Assembly (NCBI RefSeq): GCF_017983445.1
Contig: NZ_JAGOBJ010000007.1
Location: forward strand, 124,001-188,000
Direction: 5' to 3'
DNA: 64,000 nucleotides
Origin: Halomonas sp.
Lineage (GTDB): Bacteria > Pseudomonadota > Gammaproteobacteria > Pseudomonadales > Halomonadaceae
The position numbers and the translations under genes were made by a program. This document shows, one piece after another, positions 32,629 to 41,195 of this stretch (positions are counted from its first letter, which is position 1; every line of letters starts with the position of its first letter). Below the pieces are notes generated by a model. It had not been told where the DNA came from, did not search any database, and saw nothing but the letters and a program-made list of their open reading frames with translations.

Positions 32629-33801
32629 ATGAAAAGCACTTTCGCAGCAAAAACGGGGCTTATTATCGCAGGTTCGTTTTTTATCGGCTCATTTTCCTGG
32701 GCATCTGATGAGCAGGGCAACCCCCAGATAGATGCGCTGGTCAACGACACCATAACAGCGTTAATGGCAGAACATCGTATTCCAGGTATGGCCGTGGCGC
32801 TGAGTGTTGATGGCAAGCGGTATTACTTTAACTATGGGGTCGCCGATCAAGCGGCGAATACCCCGGTAACAGCCGACACTCTGTTTGAGCTGGGTTCGGT
32901 CAGTAAGACCTTTACTGCAGCGCTGGGCGCTTACGCGCAGGCCAGCGGCGCGCTGTCATTAGAGGACTCTGCCAGCCAATACCTGCCAGCGCTTGAAGGC
33001 AGCGTTTTTGATGACGTAAGTCTTTTGGAACTTGCCACCTACACGGCGGGCGGGCTGCCTTTGCAGTTTCCTGACGGCGTTCAGGATGAACACGAAATGC
33101 TCGATTACTATCGCCGCTGGCAACCCGACTATACCCCCGGCACCCATCGGCAGTATTCCAACCCGAGTATTGGCCTGTTCGGCTATTTGGCGGCGCAACG
33201 GCTTGGCGAACCCTATGCAGCGTTGATGGAAGAGCATGTATTCTCTCCGCTTGGACTTGAACACAGTTACCTGGAGGTGCCCGGAGATCAGCAACCGCAC
33301 TATGCCTACGGTTACTCGAAAGACGATGAGGCCGTTCGGGTAAACCCCGGTGTGCTGGATGCCCAGGCCTATGGCGTGAAATCCAATACTCTTGACATGC
33401 TGACGTTCATTGAAGCCCATATGGATAGTTCGGCGCTTGACGAGACGCTGCGTGAAGCGTTAGAGACAACACAAATGGGCTATTTCAGTATGGGTGATAT
33501 GACCCAAGCCCTGGGCTGGGAGCGGTATGCCTACCCGGTATCGCTTGATCAGCTACGCACCGGAAATTCGCTTGAAATGGCTTTGGAAGCCAACGAAGCG
33601 AGGCGCTTACAGCCACCGCTACCGGCAAGTCAGGACGTGTGGTTCAACAAGACCGGCTCAACCGGCGGTTTTGGTGCCTATGTGGCTTTCGTACCTAGCC
33701 AGCAGATAGGCATAGTGATGCTGGCGAATCGTAACTACCCTAACCAGGCCCGTATTGAGGCCGCCCATCATATCCTGACCGCGCTGACAGATACCCCTTA
33801 A
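32629..33801 (+). CDS. ampC: class C beta-lactamase (AmpC)
   Basis: Periplasmic serine beta-lactamase hydrolysing cephalosporins and penicillins, 390 residues. A signal peptide (LIIAGSFFIGSFSWA) is followed by the three class C elements at the expected spacing: SVSK 90-93 (nucleophile Ser90), YSN 176-178 and KTG 341-343. The neighbourhood IPGMAVALSVDGK and FELGSVSKTFTA is typical. The divergent ampR suggests inducible expression by cell-wall fragments. The ribosome binding site is weak. Activity against specific drugs cannot be judged from the sequence. Confidence 0.93.
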   Translation: MKSTFAAKTGLIIAGSFFIGSFSWASDEQGNPQIDALVNDTITALMAEHRIPGMAVALSVDGKRYYFNYGVADQAANTPVTADTLFELGSVSKTFTAALGAYAQASGALSLEDSASQYLPALEGSVFDDVSLLELATYTAGGLPLQFPDGVQDEHEMLDYYRRWQPDYTPGTHRQYSNPSIGLFGYLAAQRLGEPYAALMEEHVFSPLGLEHSYLEVPGDQQPHYAYGYSKDDEAVRVNPGVLDAQAYGVKSNTLDMLTFIEAHMDSSALDETLREALETTQMGYFSMGDMTQALGWERYAYPVSLDQLRTGNSLEMALEANEARRLQPPLPASQDVWFNKTGSTGGFGAYVAFVPSQQIGIVMLANRNYPNQARIEAAHHILTALTDTP

Positions 33802-33982
33802 ACAGCAATGCGCTCTGGCTATGCACAATAGCCAGGGCTTGATGTCCTGGATTAACAATATTAGTTAAATTGCGTTCGTGTGACTCTTTAACTTTGGCTT
33901 AAACCTGCTTACAACACTATAAATAAGTATATTCTTAGTCATATCGCTTACCAACGAGTTCAGTCATTACGGCAATGCCTTT

Positions 33983-34008
33983 AAAAGCTAATAAGTAGCT
34001 TTTATTTA
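33983..34008 (+). terminator. hairpin with T-rich tail between ampC and galE
   Basis: AAAAGCTA (33983-33990) and TAGCTTTT (33996-34003) form an 8-bp stem followed by ATTTAGG and CTTTT. The stem is AT-rich, so it is a weak terminator or an attenuator ahead of galE. The 253-bp gap also has an 8-bp stem at 33815-33835 and no gene. Confidence 0.45.
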
Positions 34009-34054
34009 GGCTTTTATCTTTTGAGTATAGGTTCCTCTATGAGGCCACAGCACA

Positions 34055-35065
34055 ATGGCAAAACTATTAGTAGTGGGTGGCTGTGGCTATATTGGTTCAC
34101 ATACGGTTAAACATCTTCTTTATAAAGGCCATGACGTTGTTGTTTTGGACAATCTCTCCACCGGTTTTAAAGCCAGTCTTTTAGGCGGCGCATTAGTTAT
34201 TGGCGACTGCGGTAGTCGAAAACATCTTGATAGTTTATTGGCAACGCACTCGTTTGATGGCGTACTGCATTTTGCCTCTCTCATTCAGGTAGGCGAATCC
34301 GTCGTTAATCCCGGTAAATACTATCTAAACAATGTTGTTAATACGCTGACATTACTTCAAGCACTAAAAGACCATCAGGTAGGTCCGCTGGTTTTCTCAT
34401 CCACAGCCGCCGTTTACGGAGAACCTCAGACTGCACTTTTAAGTGAAGATCATCCTCAAAAACCTTTGAACCCTTACGGCATGAGCAAGCTAATGGTTGA
34501 GCATATGCTTGAGGATTTCTCGCGTGCCTATGGGCTGCGCTCTGTGGCGTTGCGCTATTTCAATGCCTGTGGTGCCGACCCGTTAACCCGTATAGGCGAA
34601 CGCCATGAGCCTGAAACGCATTTGATCCCCTTGGCGCTTCAAGCGGCCCTTGGGCTGCGGGGCCCGCTTAGCGTGTATGGGCGCGACTACACCACACCGG
34701 ATGGCACCTGTATCCGCGACTATATCCATGTAGATGATCTGGCTGAAGCGCATTTGCTTGCCTTGGAGTATTTATGGCAAGGCGGTGAAATAGCAGCCTT
34801 TAATTTAGGTAACGGGGGCGGATTTAGCGTGCAGCAAGTGATTGATACAATTGAACATGTAACGGGTTACGCCGTGCCTTTTGAAAATACTTCTCGGCGT
34901 AGCGGTGATCCTGCCCGGCTGGTGGCTGATGCGCAACTGGCCAAAAAGACGCTTGGCTGGGCACCCCGCTACTCGGGCCTGCCCACCATTATTAAACATG
35001 CCTGGCAATGGGAGGTAAAACGCCCCTCGGTATTATCGCATCCGTCTAAGCACTATGCTGCTTAA
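34055..35065 (+). CDS. galE: UDP-glucose 4-epimerase
   Basis: Interconverts UDP-glucose and UDP-galactose, 336 residues. NAD-binding GGCGYIGSHTVKHL at the N-terminus, LDNLSTG, the Ser/Thr of FSSTAAVYGEP and the catalytic YxxxK in NPYGMSKLMVE are present; RYFNACGADP and the C-terminal RRSGDPARLVAD are GalE hallmarks. It supplies UDP-galactose, the substrate of the UDP-galactopyranose mutase encoded downstream. It opens the glycan cluster but is separated by 200 bp from the next gene. Confidence 0.93.
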   Translation: MAKLLVVGGCGYIGSHTVKHLLYKGHDVVVLDNLSTGFKASLLGGALVIGDCGSRKHLDSLLATHSFDGVLHFASLIQVGESVVNPGKYYLNNVVNTLTLLQALKDHQVGPLVFSSTAAVYGEPQTALLSEDHPQKPLNPYGMSKLMVEHMLEDFSRAYGLRSVALRYFNACGADPLTRIGERHEPETHLIPLALQAALGLRGPLSVYGRDYTTPDGTCIRDYIHVDDLAEAHLLALEYLWQGGEIAAFNLGNGGGFSVQQVIDTIEHVTGYAVPFENTSRRSGDPARLVADAQLAKKTLGWAPRYSGLPTIIKHAWQWEVKRPSVLSHPSKHYAA

Positions 35066-35201
35066 GACTATTAAAACACTCACTAGGCATATCAACACTA
35101 AGCCTTACATTAATCGTCATTAACCAAGCACATAATATAACCAGTATTAAATCAATAAAAATATATCTTACATTTAGAATCGAAAGCTAAAAGGGAAAAC
35201 A

Positions 35202-35241
35202 GGGTTAGTTTTTTGCAACGTTGAATATTTAAAACCAACCC
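35202..35241 (+). repeat. imperfect inverted repeat in the AT-rich leader of the glycosyltransferase
   Basis: GGGTTAGTTTT (35202-35212) and AAAACCAACCC (35231-35241) pair at 10 of 11 positions, ending 24 bases before ATG 35266. It could form a leader hairpin. The rest of the 200-bp interval is AT-rich without a gene, apart from AAGGAG before the start. Confidence 0.45.
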
Positions 35242-35265
35242 TTCAGTTAATTAAGGAGAAGGCCC

Positions 35266-36456
35266 ATGCGTTGGAAAGAAGTTGAGCCACTCAGTCTTGG
35301 TAAGCGACGTCAAAATAGTCCCTCCCCTAACCATCATGGGAAAGCAGGCCCCCTTTTACCTACTAGCGTACTGATTTGTTTTTCCCATTTGCGCTGGCGG
35401 TTTGTGTACCAGCGCCCACAACACATTATGTCGCGCTTCGCTGCGACCCATCATGTAGTGTTTTTTGAAGAAGCGGTGCCTACCGATGCTGCAGAGCCCT
35501 GGCTTGAAAAGCGCCAGGAAGAAGGCGTACAGGTATTGGTACCTCACCTGCCGACCAGCTATCAGGATGAGCAGGCGATAAGTGCCCAGCGCCGCCTGCT
35601 GGATGCCTTTCTGGAAGAAATAGCCGCAAGCGATATTATCGCTTGGTACTACACGCCAATGAGCCTGCCTTACTCGGATCATTTGACGCCACGGCTCACG
35701 GTTTATGACTGTATGGATGAGCTGTCTGCCTTTCGTGGCGCGCCACCTTCGCTGGTGGAGCAAGAGCGCCGCCTGATCGAGCGCGCGGATCTTATCTTCA
35801 CCGGTGGCGTCAGCCTTTTTGAAGCCAAGCGCCAGCTGCATCCTAACGTTCATCCATTTCCCAGCAGTGTGGATATCGCCCATTTTGGCGCCGCACGGAC
35901 TCCTCAAGCAGAGCCCGAAGACCAGGCCAATCTTCCCCACCCACGTTTAGGCTTTTTCGGGGTGATCGATGAGCGGCTGGATATCGAACTTTTGCTGGTT
36001 GCAGCGACGCAACGTCCTGAATGGCAGTTCATTCTGGTAGGCCCGGTAGTCAAGATCGACCCACAAACGCTGCCCAAGCTACCCAACATCCATTACCTGG
36101 GCTCCAAATCCTACGCGGAATTGCCCCAGTACCTGGCCAGCTGGGATGTCGCGCTGATGCCCTTTGCGCTGAACGAATCCACCCGATTCATTAGTCCGAC
36201 CAAAACCCCCGAGTATCTGGCCGGCGGGCGCCCGGTTGTTTCTACACCGATCACCGATGTGATACGTACCTACGGGGATAGCGGTGTCGTCAAGATTGCC
36301 CAGACGCCCGCTGAGTTTGTAAGCGCTATCGAAGAAGCACTGGAAGACGCCCAGCAGCAGGGCCGAGTATGGCAACTGGCGGACGCGGCGCTGAGTGATA
36401 TGTCCTGGGACACTACCTGGAAGCTCATGGAGGAGAAAATGCGATGTGTAGTATGA
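35266..36456 (+). CDS. glycosyltransferase, GT-B type
   Basis: Cytoplasmic glycosyltransferase of 396 residues. After a polar N-terminal segment of about 32 residues comes SVLICFSHLRWRFVYQRPQHIMSRF, the start of a family often encoded with Glf. The second domain has LGFFGVIDERLDIELL, the motif NIHYLGSKSYAELPQYLASWDVALMPFALNEST and SPTKTPEYLAGGRPVVSTP. AAGGAG precedes the ATG. It overlaps glf by 13 bases, so a galactofuranosyl transfer role is a reasonable inference. Confidence 0.83.
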   Translation: MRWKEVEPLSLGKRRQNSPSPNHHGKAGPLLPTSVLICFSHLRWRFVYQRPQHIMSRFAATHHVVFFEEAVPTDAAEPWLEKRQEEGVQVLVPHLPTSYQDEQAISAQRRLLDAFLEEIAASDIIAWYYTPMSLPYSDHLTPRLTVYDCMDELSAFRGAPPSLVEQERRLIERADLIFTGGVSLFEAKRQLHPNVHPFPSSVDIAHFGAARTPQAEPEDQANLPHPRLGFFGVIDERLDIELLLVAATQRPEWQFILVGPVVKIDPQTLPKLPNIHYLGSKSYAELPQYLASWDVALMPFALNESTRFISPTKTPEYLAGGRPVVSTPITDVIRTYGDSGVVKIAQTPAEFVSAIEEALEDAQQQGRVWQLADAALSDMSWDTTWKLMEEKMRCVV

Positions 36457-37613
36457 AGCGCGCGTCCAACCCTGCCTATGACTACCTGATTGTCGGCGCA
36501 GGCTTTGCGGGCAGCGTGCTGGCTGAACGCTTGGCCAGCGTGCTTGATAAGCGCGTTCTGGTCATCGACCGACGCCCGCACATTGCCGGCAATGCGTTTG
36601 ATCACTACAACGAGGCCGGCGTGCTGGTGCATCGCTACGGCCCGCATATTTTTCATACCAACGCTAAGCGGATCGTCGATTACTTATCCCACTTTACCCA
36701 GTGGCGCCCCTATGAGCACCGCGTACTCGCGCAGATCAATGACCGGCAGGTGCCCATCCCCATTAATCTGACCACGCTTAACATGCTTTATGACCTGAAT
36801 CTTGATGAGGAGCAGGCGGCGGAGTTTCTCGCCTCGCGAGCCGAGCCGGTTGAAAATATTCGCACCTCTGAAGATGTGGTGGTCAGCCAAGTGGGCCGCG
36901 AGCTTTATGAGACGTTTTTCCGCGGCTATACGCGCAAACAGTGGGGGCTGGATCCGTCTGAGCTGGATAAATCGGTGACGGCTCGTGTGCCCACTCGCAC
37001 CAATACCGATGACCGCTACTTTACGGATAGCTTTCAAATGATGCCACGGGATGGGTATACCGCCCTTTTCGAGAACCTGCTTAACCACCCCAATATTACG
37101 CTTCAGTTAGGTGTGGATTTTGAAGCGGTGCGCGACCAAAGCAATTATCACCACCTGATCTACACCGGGCCGATTGATGAGTACTTTGGCTACCAGCTGG
37201 GCAAGCTGCCCTACCGCTGCCTGCGCTTTGAGCATAAAACGTTCGATCAGGCAGTGTTTCAGCCGGTGGGCGTGGTCAACTATCCATCAGAGGATGTGCC
37301 CTACACCCGGATCACCGAGTACAAATACCTGACCGGTCAGCAACATCCCAAAACCAGCGTAACCTATGAATTCCCCACCGATCAGGGCGACCCGTACTAT
37401 CCCATTCCGCGGGCCGAGAACACCGAGCTTTATCGGCGTTACCGTGCACTGGCCGATGCAACGCCAGGCGTTACCTTTCTGGGCCGCCTGGGCAGCTACC
37501 GCTATTACAATATGGATCAGGTGGTGGGCCAGGCCCTGGCAACCTTTGAGCATCTGGCGGAGAAACATGCCAGCGATTCATTGGCGCAAGCCGGCGCAAC
37601 GCGGGTAAGCTAA
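36444..37613 (+). CDS. glf: UDP-galactopyranose mutase
   Basis: Flavoenzyme that converts UDP-galactopyranose to UDP-galactofuranose, 389 residues. FAD-binding DYLIVGAGFAGSVLAERLA, VIDRRPHIAGNAFD, the conserved GPHIFHTN and FTRKQWG-like block YTRKQWGLDPSEL, plus the C-terminal LGRLGSYRYYNMDQVVGQAL, mark it clearly. GGAG precedes the ATG within the overlapping glycosyltransferase gene. Furanose galactose is used in surface polysaccharides, so the cluster is probably an envelope glycan module. Confidence 0.93.
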   Translation: MCSMKRASNPAYDYLIVGAGFAGSVLAERLASVLDKRVLVIDRRPHIAGNAFDHYNEAGVLVHRYGPHIFHTNAKRIVDYLSHFTQWRPYEHRVLAQINDRQVPIPINLTTLNMLYDLNLDEEQAAEFLASRAEPVENIRTSEDVVVSQVGRELYETFFRGYTRKQWGLDPSELDKSVTARVPTRTNTDDRYFTDSFQMMPRDGYTALFENLLNHPNITLQLGVDFEAVRDQSNYHHLIYTGPIDEYFGYQLGKLPYRCLRFEHKTFDQAVFQPVGVVNYPSEDVPYTRITEYKYLTGQQHPKTSVTYEFPTDQGDPYYPIPRAENTELYRRYRALADATPGVTFLGRLGSYRYYNMDQVVGQALATFEHLAEKHASDSLAQAGATRVS

Positions 37614-37648
37614 GACGCACCGCTTCACCGACAAGGGCGTAAAACGGC

Positions 37649-38791
37649 ATGCATCAGCCGAGTCTGTTTAAAAGTTTTTTTCTGGGAGGGTTCGAGTGCT
37701 CTACCCATCGCCGCCGGGATGGGCGTCGTCTGGATTTGATTGCTGGCACCCGGCACGACCAGTACGCCAGTAACGACTACGCAGCGCTTGCCCATCACGC
37801 CATTCATAGCGTACGCGACGGCATGCGCTGGCATCTTATCGAGACTGCCAAAGGCCGTTACGACTGGAGCAGCGTGCTGCCAATGATACGTGCGGCCAGA
37901 GCGCAGCGTACTCAGGTCATCTGGGATTTGTGCCACTACGGCTGGCCAGATGATATTGATATCTTCAAGGCTGAGTTCGTCGAGCGCTTTGCCGCTTACG
38001 CTGCGGCTGCTACACGGCTTTTACGCGATGAAGGCATTGAGGCACCGCTGATTACCCCGCTTAATGAAATCTCGTTCTGGTCATGGGCCGGGGGGAGCGT
38101 AGCCCATTTCAACCCCACCGTGCGCCGCCGGGGCAATGAGCTTAAATGCCAGCTGGTGCGCGCCGCCATTGCCGCCATGGAAGCGATCCGGGAAATCTCG
38201 CCCAAGGCACGCTTTATTCAGGTAGACCCCATCATTCATGTGGTATCCCGCTCAACCCGACGTCAGGGTCGCGAACGTGCCGAGCGCCTCAAGTTCGAGC
38301 AATACACGGCGTGGGACATGCTGTGTGGCGAGCTTTACCCTGAGCTGGGCGGCAAGCCTGCCTACATGGATATCATGGGGGTGAACTATTACCCGCATAA
38401 CCAGTGGTACGCCAATCGTCAGGATATCCCTATGGATAGCCCCGACTACCGTCCTTTCCATAAGCTTTTGGCCGATGCCTATCAGCGTTATAAAAAGCCG
38501 CTGCTAATTGCGGAAACCGGTGCTGAAAGCGAGCGCCGCGTACCTTGGATACGTTATGTATGCGCGCAGGTCGAGATAGCCTTGCGTCAGAATATCCCCG
38601 TTGAAGGTATCTGCCTGTACCCGGTAACGGACTATCCCGGCTGGGAGAATAACCGCCACTGCAGAACGGGCCTGCTGGGGTATGCCGACGCTCAGGGCCA
38701 GCGTCCTGTCTTCTCACCGTTGGCCGATGAATTGACGCTTCAAAAGCGGCGTTTTCAAAGACAACCAACGCGTGAAGCGCTCAACGCATAG
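37649..38791 (+). CDS. TIM-barrel glycoside hydrolase-like protein
   Basis: 380-residue protein without signal peptide. It resembles a clan A (GH1/GH5-type) barrel: VRDGMRWHLIETAKGRYDW, WDLCHYGWPDD, an acid/base NE in ITPLNEISFWSWAG and a candidate nucleophile Glu in LLIAETGAESE. Related genes often sit next to glf and glycosyltransferases. It begins 35 bases after glf and is likely in the same operon. Whether it hydrolyses, transfers or only binds sugar is open. An ATG at 37649 is used; its ribosome binding site is not strong. Confidence 0.7.
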   Translation: MHQPSLFKSFFLGGFECSTHRRRDGRRLDLIAGTRHDQYASNDYAALAHHAIHSVRDGMRWHLIETAKGRYDWSSVLPMIRAARAQRTQVIWDLCHYGWPDDIDIFKAEFVERFAAYAAAATRLLRDEGIEAPLITPLNEISFWSWAGGSVAHFNPTVRRRGNELKCQLVRAAIAAMEAIREISPKARFIQVDPIIHVVSRSTRRQGRERAERLKFEQYTAWDMLCGELYPELGGKPAYMDIMGVNYYPHNQWYANRQDIPMDSPDYRPFHKLLADAYQRYKKPLLIAETGAESERRVPWIRYVCAQVEIALRQNIPVEGICLYPVTDYPGWENNRHCRTGLLGYADAQGQRPVFSPLADELTLQKRRFQRQPTREALNA

Positions 38792-38861
38792 CATTGCCGG
38801 GTTGCAATTGCCGGGTGATCTATCGAGACTGTGCAGATTCATCCGCTACCGAGCTAACATC

Positions 38862-39527
38862 ATGCACTTGAATGCCGATTTTTCTCAGTTTGTCAGCGTT
38901 ACCCCGGAGCAGTACCGGTGGGTAGACGCCCCCAGTAAGGGCGTTGAACGCATGATGCTGGACCGGGTCGGCGATGAAGTAGCCCGAGCCACCAGCTTGG
39001 TGCGCTATGCGCCCAATAGCCAATTTGCGCCTCACGCCCATGGCGGTGGTGAAGAAATATTGGTACTGGAAGGCGTTTTCGCCGATGAGCATGGCCGCTA
39101 TCCGGCGGGAAGCTACCTGCGCAATCCGATCGGCACCGCCCATACGCCGCAGATTGGCGAAGAAGGCGCGCTGGTTTTCGTCAAACTGCATCAGTTTGAT
39201 CCCAACGATACGCTGCAACTGGCAGTGCCCGCCCACCGACTACCCTGGCAGCCCGACCGCCGACCGCGCATTGCTTACAAGATGCTCCACACCTTCAAGC
39301 AGGAACGCATTAGCCTGGAGCATTGGGCAGCGGGCACTTCGATCGCCTACCCCACGCTCAAGGGCGGGCTTGAGCTGTTGATTCTGGAAGGCACGTTAAG
39401 CGATAGCATGCACCACTACACGGCGGGCACCTGGTGCCGCTACCCGACAGGTGCAACGCCTGCGTTAACCGCGGGTAGCGAGGGCGTCAGGATGTACCTT
39501 AAACGCGGTCATCTGGCAGCGGCTTAA
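38862..39527 (+). CDS. double-cupin (ChrR-like) protein
   Basis: 221 residues with two consecutive cupin domains of the type fused to anti-sigma factor ChrR. The first carries the metal motif FAPHAHGGGEEILVLEG with PAGSYLRNPIGTAH. The second (LEHWAAGTSIAYPTLKGGLELLILEG and TAGTWCRYPTGA) keeps the fold but lacks most His ligands. No zinc anti-sigma N-domain is present, so it is a free-standing cupin. The start at 38862 gives MHLNADFSQ; a GTG at 38772 could extend it by 30 residues. It is last in the glycan cluster. Confidence 0.75.
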   Translation: MHLNADFSQFVSVTPEQYRWVDAPSKGVERMMLDRVGDEVARATSLVRYAPNSQFAPHAHGGGEEILVLEGVFADEHGRYPAGSYLRNPIGTAHTPQIGEEGALVFVKLHQFDPNDTLQLAVPAHRLPWQPDRRPRIAYKMLHTFKQERISLEHWAAGTSIAYPTLKGGLELLILEGTLSDSMHHYTAGTWCRYPTGATPALTAGSEGVRMYLKRGHLAAA

Positions 39528-39538
39528 CGACAACGGAG

Positions 39539-39907
39539 CTAACCGTGTAGCAGGCCTAAAAAAGGGCCTACCGTAAGTGCCACAATCATCCCTACCGCAA
39601 CGAGCACCAGCGCAACTTGCACGGGATGCTCAATGAGCCTCCGCCAAAGCGTTGGCGCGTCTCCTTGGGCCTGGGCCTCGTGCAATTCACGCTGAGCATG
39701 GTTAAAGCGCTCTACCTGATAGGCAGCCAGGGCGGTTTCAGCCGCTTCACGCTGGCGTTCATCACGTAGCCAGATAGCATCAACTCCCAAGCGGAAAAAT
39801 CCCGCCTGGGTTTCGTAAACATCAAAGCGATGCTCGGCGAGTAAGGCGCGAATTTCCATGGCTTCTTCATCCGTCACGTGACGCAGCCGAAACAGCAAAT
39901 GTGCCAT
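39539..39907 (-). CDS. DUF6164-like small membrane protein
   Basis: 122 residues. The N-terminal part (AHLLFRLRHVTDEEAMEIRALLAEHRFDVYETQAGFFRLG) is a ferredoxin-like fold sensing domain of the kind named DUF6164. A C-terminal membrane helix (VQVALVLVAVGMIVALTVGPFLGLL) anchors it. It starts one base after the gloA stop and is thus in the same transcript. Function unknown. The family name is from memory and moderately certain. Confidence 0.7.
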   Translation of the reverse strand: MAHLLFRLRHVTDEEAMEIRALLAEHRFDVYETQAGFFRLGVDAIWLRDERQREAAETALAAYQVERFNHAQRELHEAQAQGDAPTLWRRLIEHPVQVALVLVAVGMIVALTVGPFLGLLHG

Positions 39908-39908
39908 A

Positions 39909-40442
39909 TTAGTCGCCCGACGCCGCCATTAGATCGGCCTGGACGACTTCAATCCAGTAGCCGTCTGGGTCTTTGACGAACACGACGTCTTTCATTTTGC
40001 CTTGATCGGCCCGCTTTACGAACGTCACGGCGTGTTTATCAAACCATGCTTGGGCTGCGTGTAAATCCGGTACGCTAAAGCAGATATGCCCAAACCCTTG
40101 AGGCTCGGCATTGCCATCGTGGTAGGCAAAGTCTTCCTGTTTTTCAGTGCCCCAGTTATGCGTTAGCTCTAGAAGGCCCTTCTGGCTGAAGGTCCAGGCA
40201 GTACGAGCCTGAGCATCATTGGGCACCTGATCGCTGGCCTCCAGGTTGGCTAAGAAATAGAGCGAGAACTGCATCTCTTCGAAATCCAGCCGACGCAGCA
40301 CCTGCATACCAAAGACCTGTGAGTAAAAAGCCAGCGACCGTTCAGGGTCTTTTGCCCGCAGCATTGTATGGTTTAAACGGAAACCCTGGGTCTGCGGAGC
40401 AACGGCGACAACGCCTGGATACTGCTCACCTTCAAAAGTCAT
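39909..40442 (-). CDS. gloA: lactoylglutathione lyase (glyoxalase I)
   Basis: Converts the methylglyoxal-glutathione hemithioacetal to S-lactoylglutathione, cytoplasmic. It has 177 residues, the longer form found in Pseudomonas and eukaryotes. Metal ligands can be placed in RLNHTMLRAKDPERSLAFY (His), LELTHNWGTE (Glu or His), GHICFSVPDL (His) and GYWIEVVQ (Glu). The start is preceded by AAGAT. It is in an operon with the DUF6164-like gene. Confidence 0.9.
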   Translation of the reverse strand: MTFEGEQYPGVVAVAPQTQGFRLNHTMLRAKDPERSLAFYSQVFGMQVLRRLDFEEMQFSLYFLANLEASDQVPNDAQARTAWTFSQKGLLELTHNWGTEKQEDFAYHDGNAEPQGFGHICFSVPDLHAAQAWFDKHAVTFVKRADQGKMKDVVFVKDPDGYWIEVVQADLMAASGD

Positions 40443-40616
40443 CTTAAGATCCTTACGAATTGTGTTGCTAAATGATTCTATTTAGCAGATATCTTTGACA
40501 AAAATGACACAGTGTACAAGCCTATAGCTAAACGCAACCATCGCTTGATGAAACTGTGGTTACACACCATGCGGGCAGAATACCGATTATTTTAGCCCTG
40601 ACACTCTGGAGGCGAC

Positions 40617-40991
40617 ATGTCGCGTGATTTAAATGTGCTGGGCGAACCCCTGACGCCTTGCTGTCATTCACCCAAAACGGGCTTTTACCGCGATGGTTTT
40701 TGTCGTGTTGGCCCTGAAGATGTAGGGGTTCATGCCATCTGCGCGATTATGACTGAGGAGTTTCTTGCTTACTCTTTGGCGCAGGGCAACGATTTAAGCA
40801 CCCCTAAACCCCAGTTTGGCTTTCCCGGCCTGTCGCCCGGCGACCGCTGGTGCCTATGCGCTAGCCGTTGGCAACAGGCGGCTAACGTAGGCGTGGCGCC
40901 ACCAGTCATTTTATCCGGTACGCATGAGAAAGCGCTTGAGGTAACCACCTTGAACATTCTGCGCCAGCACGCTCTGGATCTGGTTTATTAG
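40617..40991 (+). CDS. DUF2237 family protein
   Basis: 124 residues with the complete DUF2237 pattern: NVLGEPLTPCCHSPKTGFYRDGFC, HAICAIMTEEFL, GNDLSTP, FPGLSPGDRWCLCASRW and APPVILSGTHEKAL. The conserved cysteines suggest metal or redox chemistry, but the family has no proven function. GGAGG precedes the ATG by 5 bases. It is a single gene between gloA and the thiamine riboswitch. Confidence 0.88.
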   Translation: MSRDLNVLGEPLTPCCHSPKTGFYRDGFCRVGPEDVGVHAICAIMTEEFLAYSLAQGNDLSTPKPQFGFPGLSPGDRWCLCASRWQQAANVGVAPPVILSGTHEKALEVTTLNILRQHALDLVY

Positions 40992-41079
40992 CACCTGATC
41001 CACTGTAAGGAATGACGGCTTCTGCTTTAACCGTTACTGATGCTTTACACCTCCAGCCAAGGCTAGGATAGTAGCCCTA

Positions 41080-41160
41080 CGACAGGGGCGCTTGAGATCA
41101 TCGAGCTGAGACGCACCCTTTGAACCTGAACCGGATAATCCCGGCGTAGGAAGTCGCGGT
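41080..41160 (+). promoter_or_regulatory. TPP riboswitch (THI element)
   Basis: The conserved core is present: AGGGGCGC, then CTGAGA at 41105-41110, ACCCTTTGAACCTGA at 41114-41128 and GGATAAT followed by CGTAGGAAG. It lies 36 bases before thiM. In proteobacteria this aptamer binds thiamine pyrophosphate and shuts off translation or transcription of thiamine genes. Confidence 0.95.
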
Positions 41161-41195
41161 GTCGTTTCGCACCCGATCTACGCTGTGAGGTGGCT

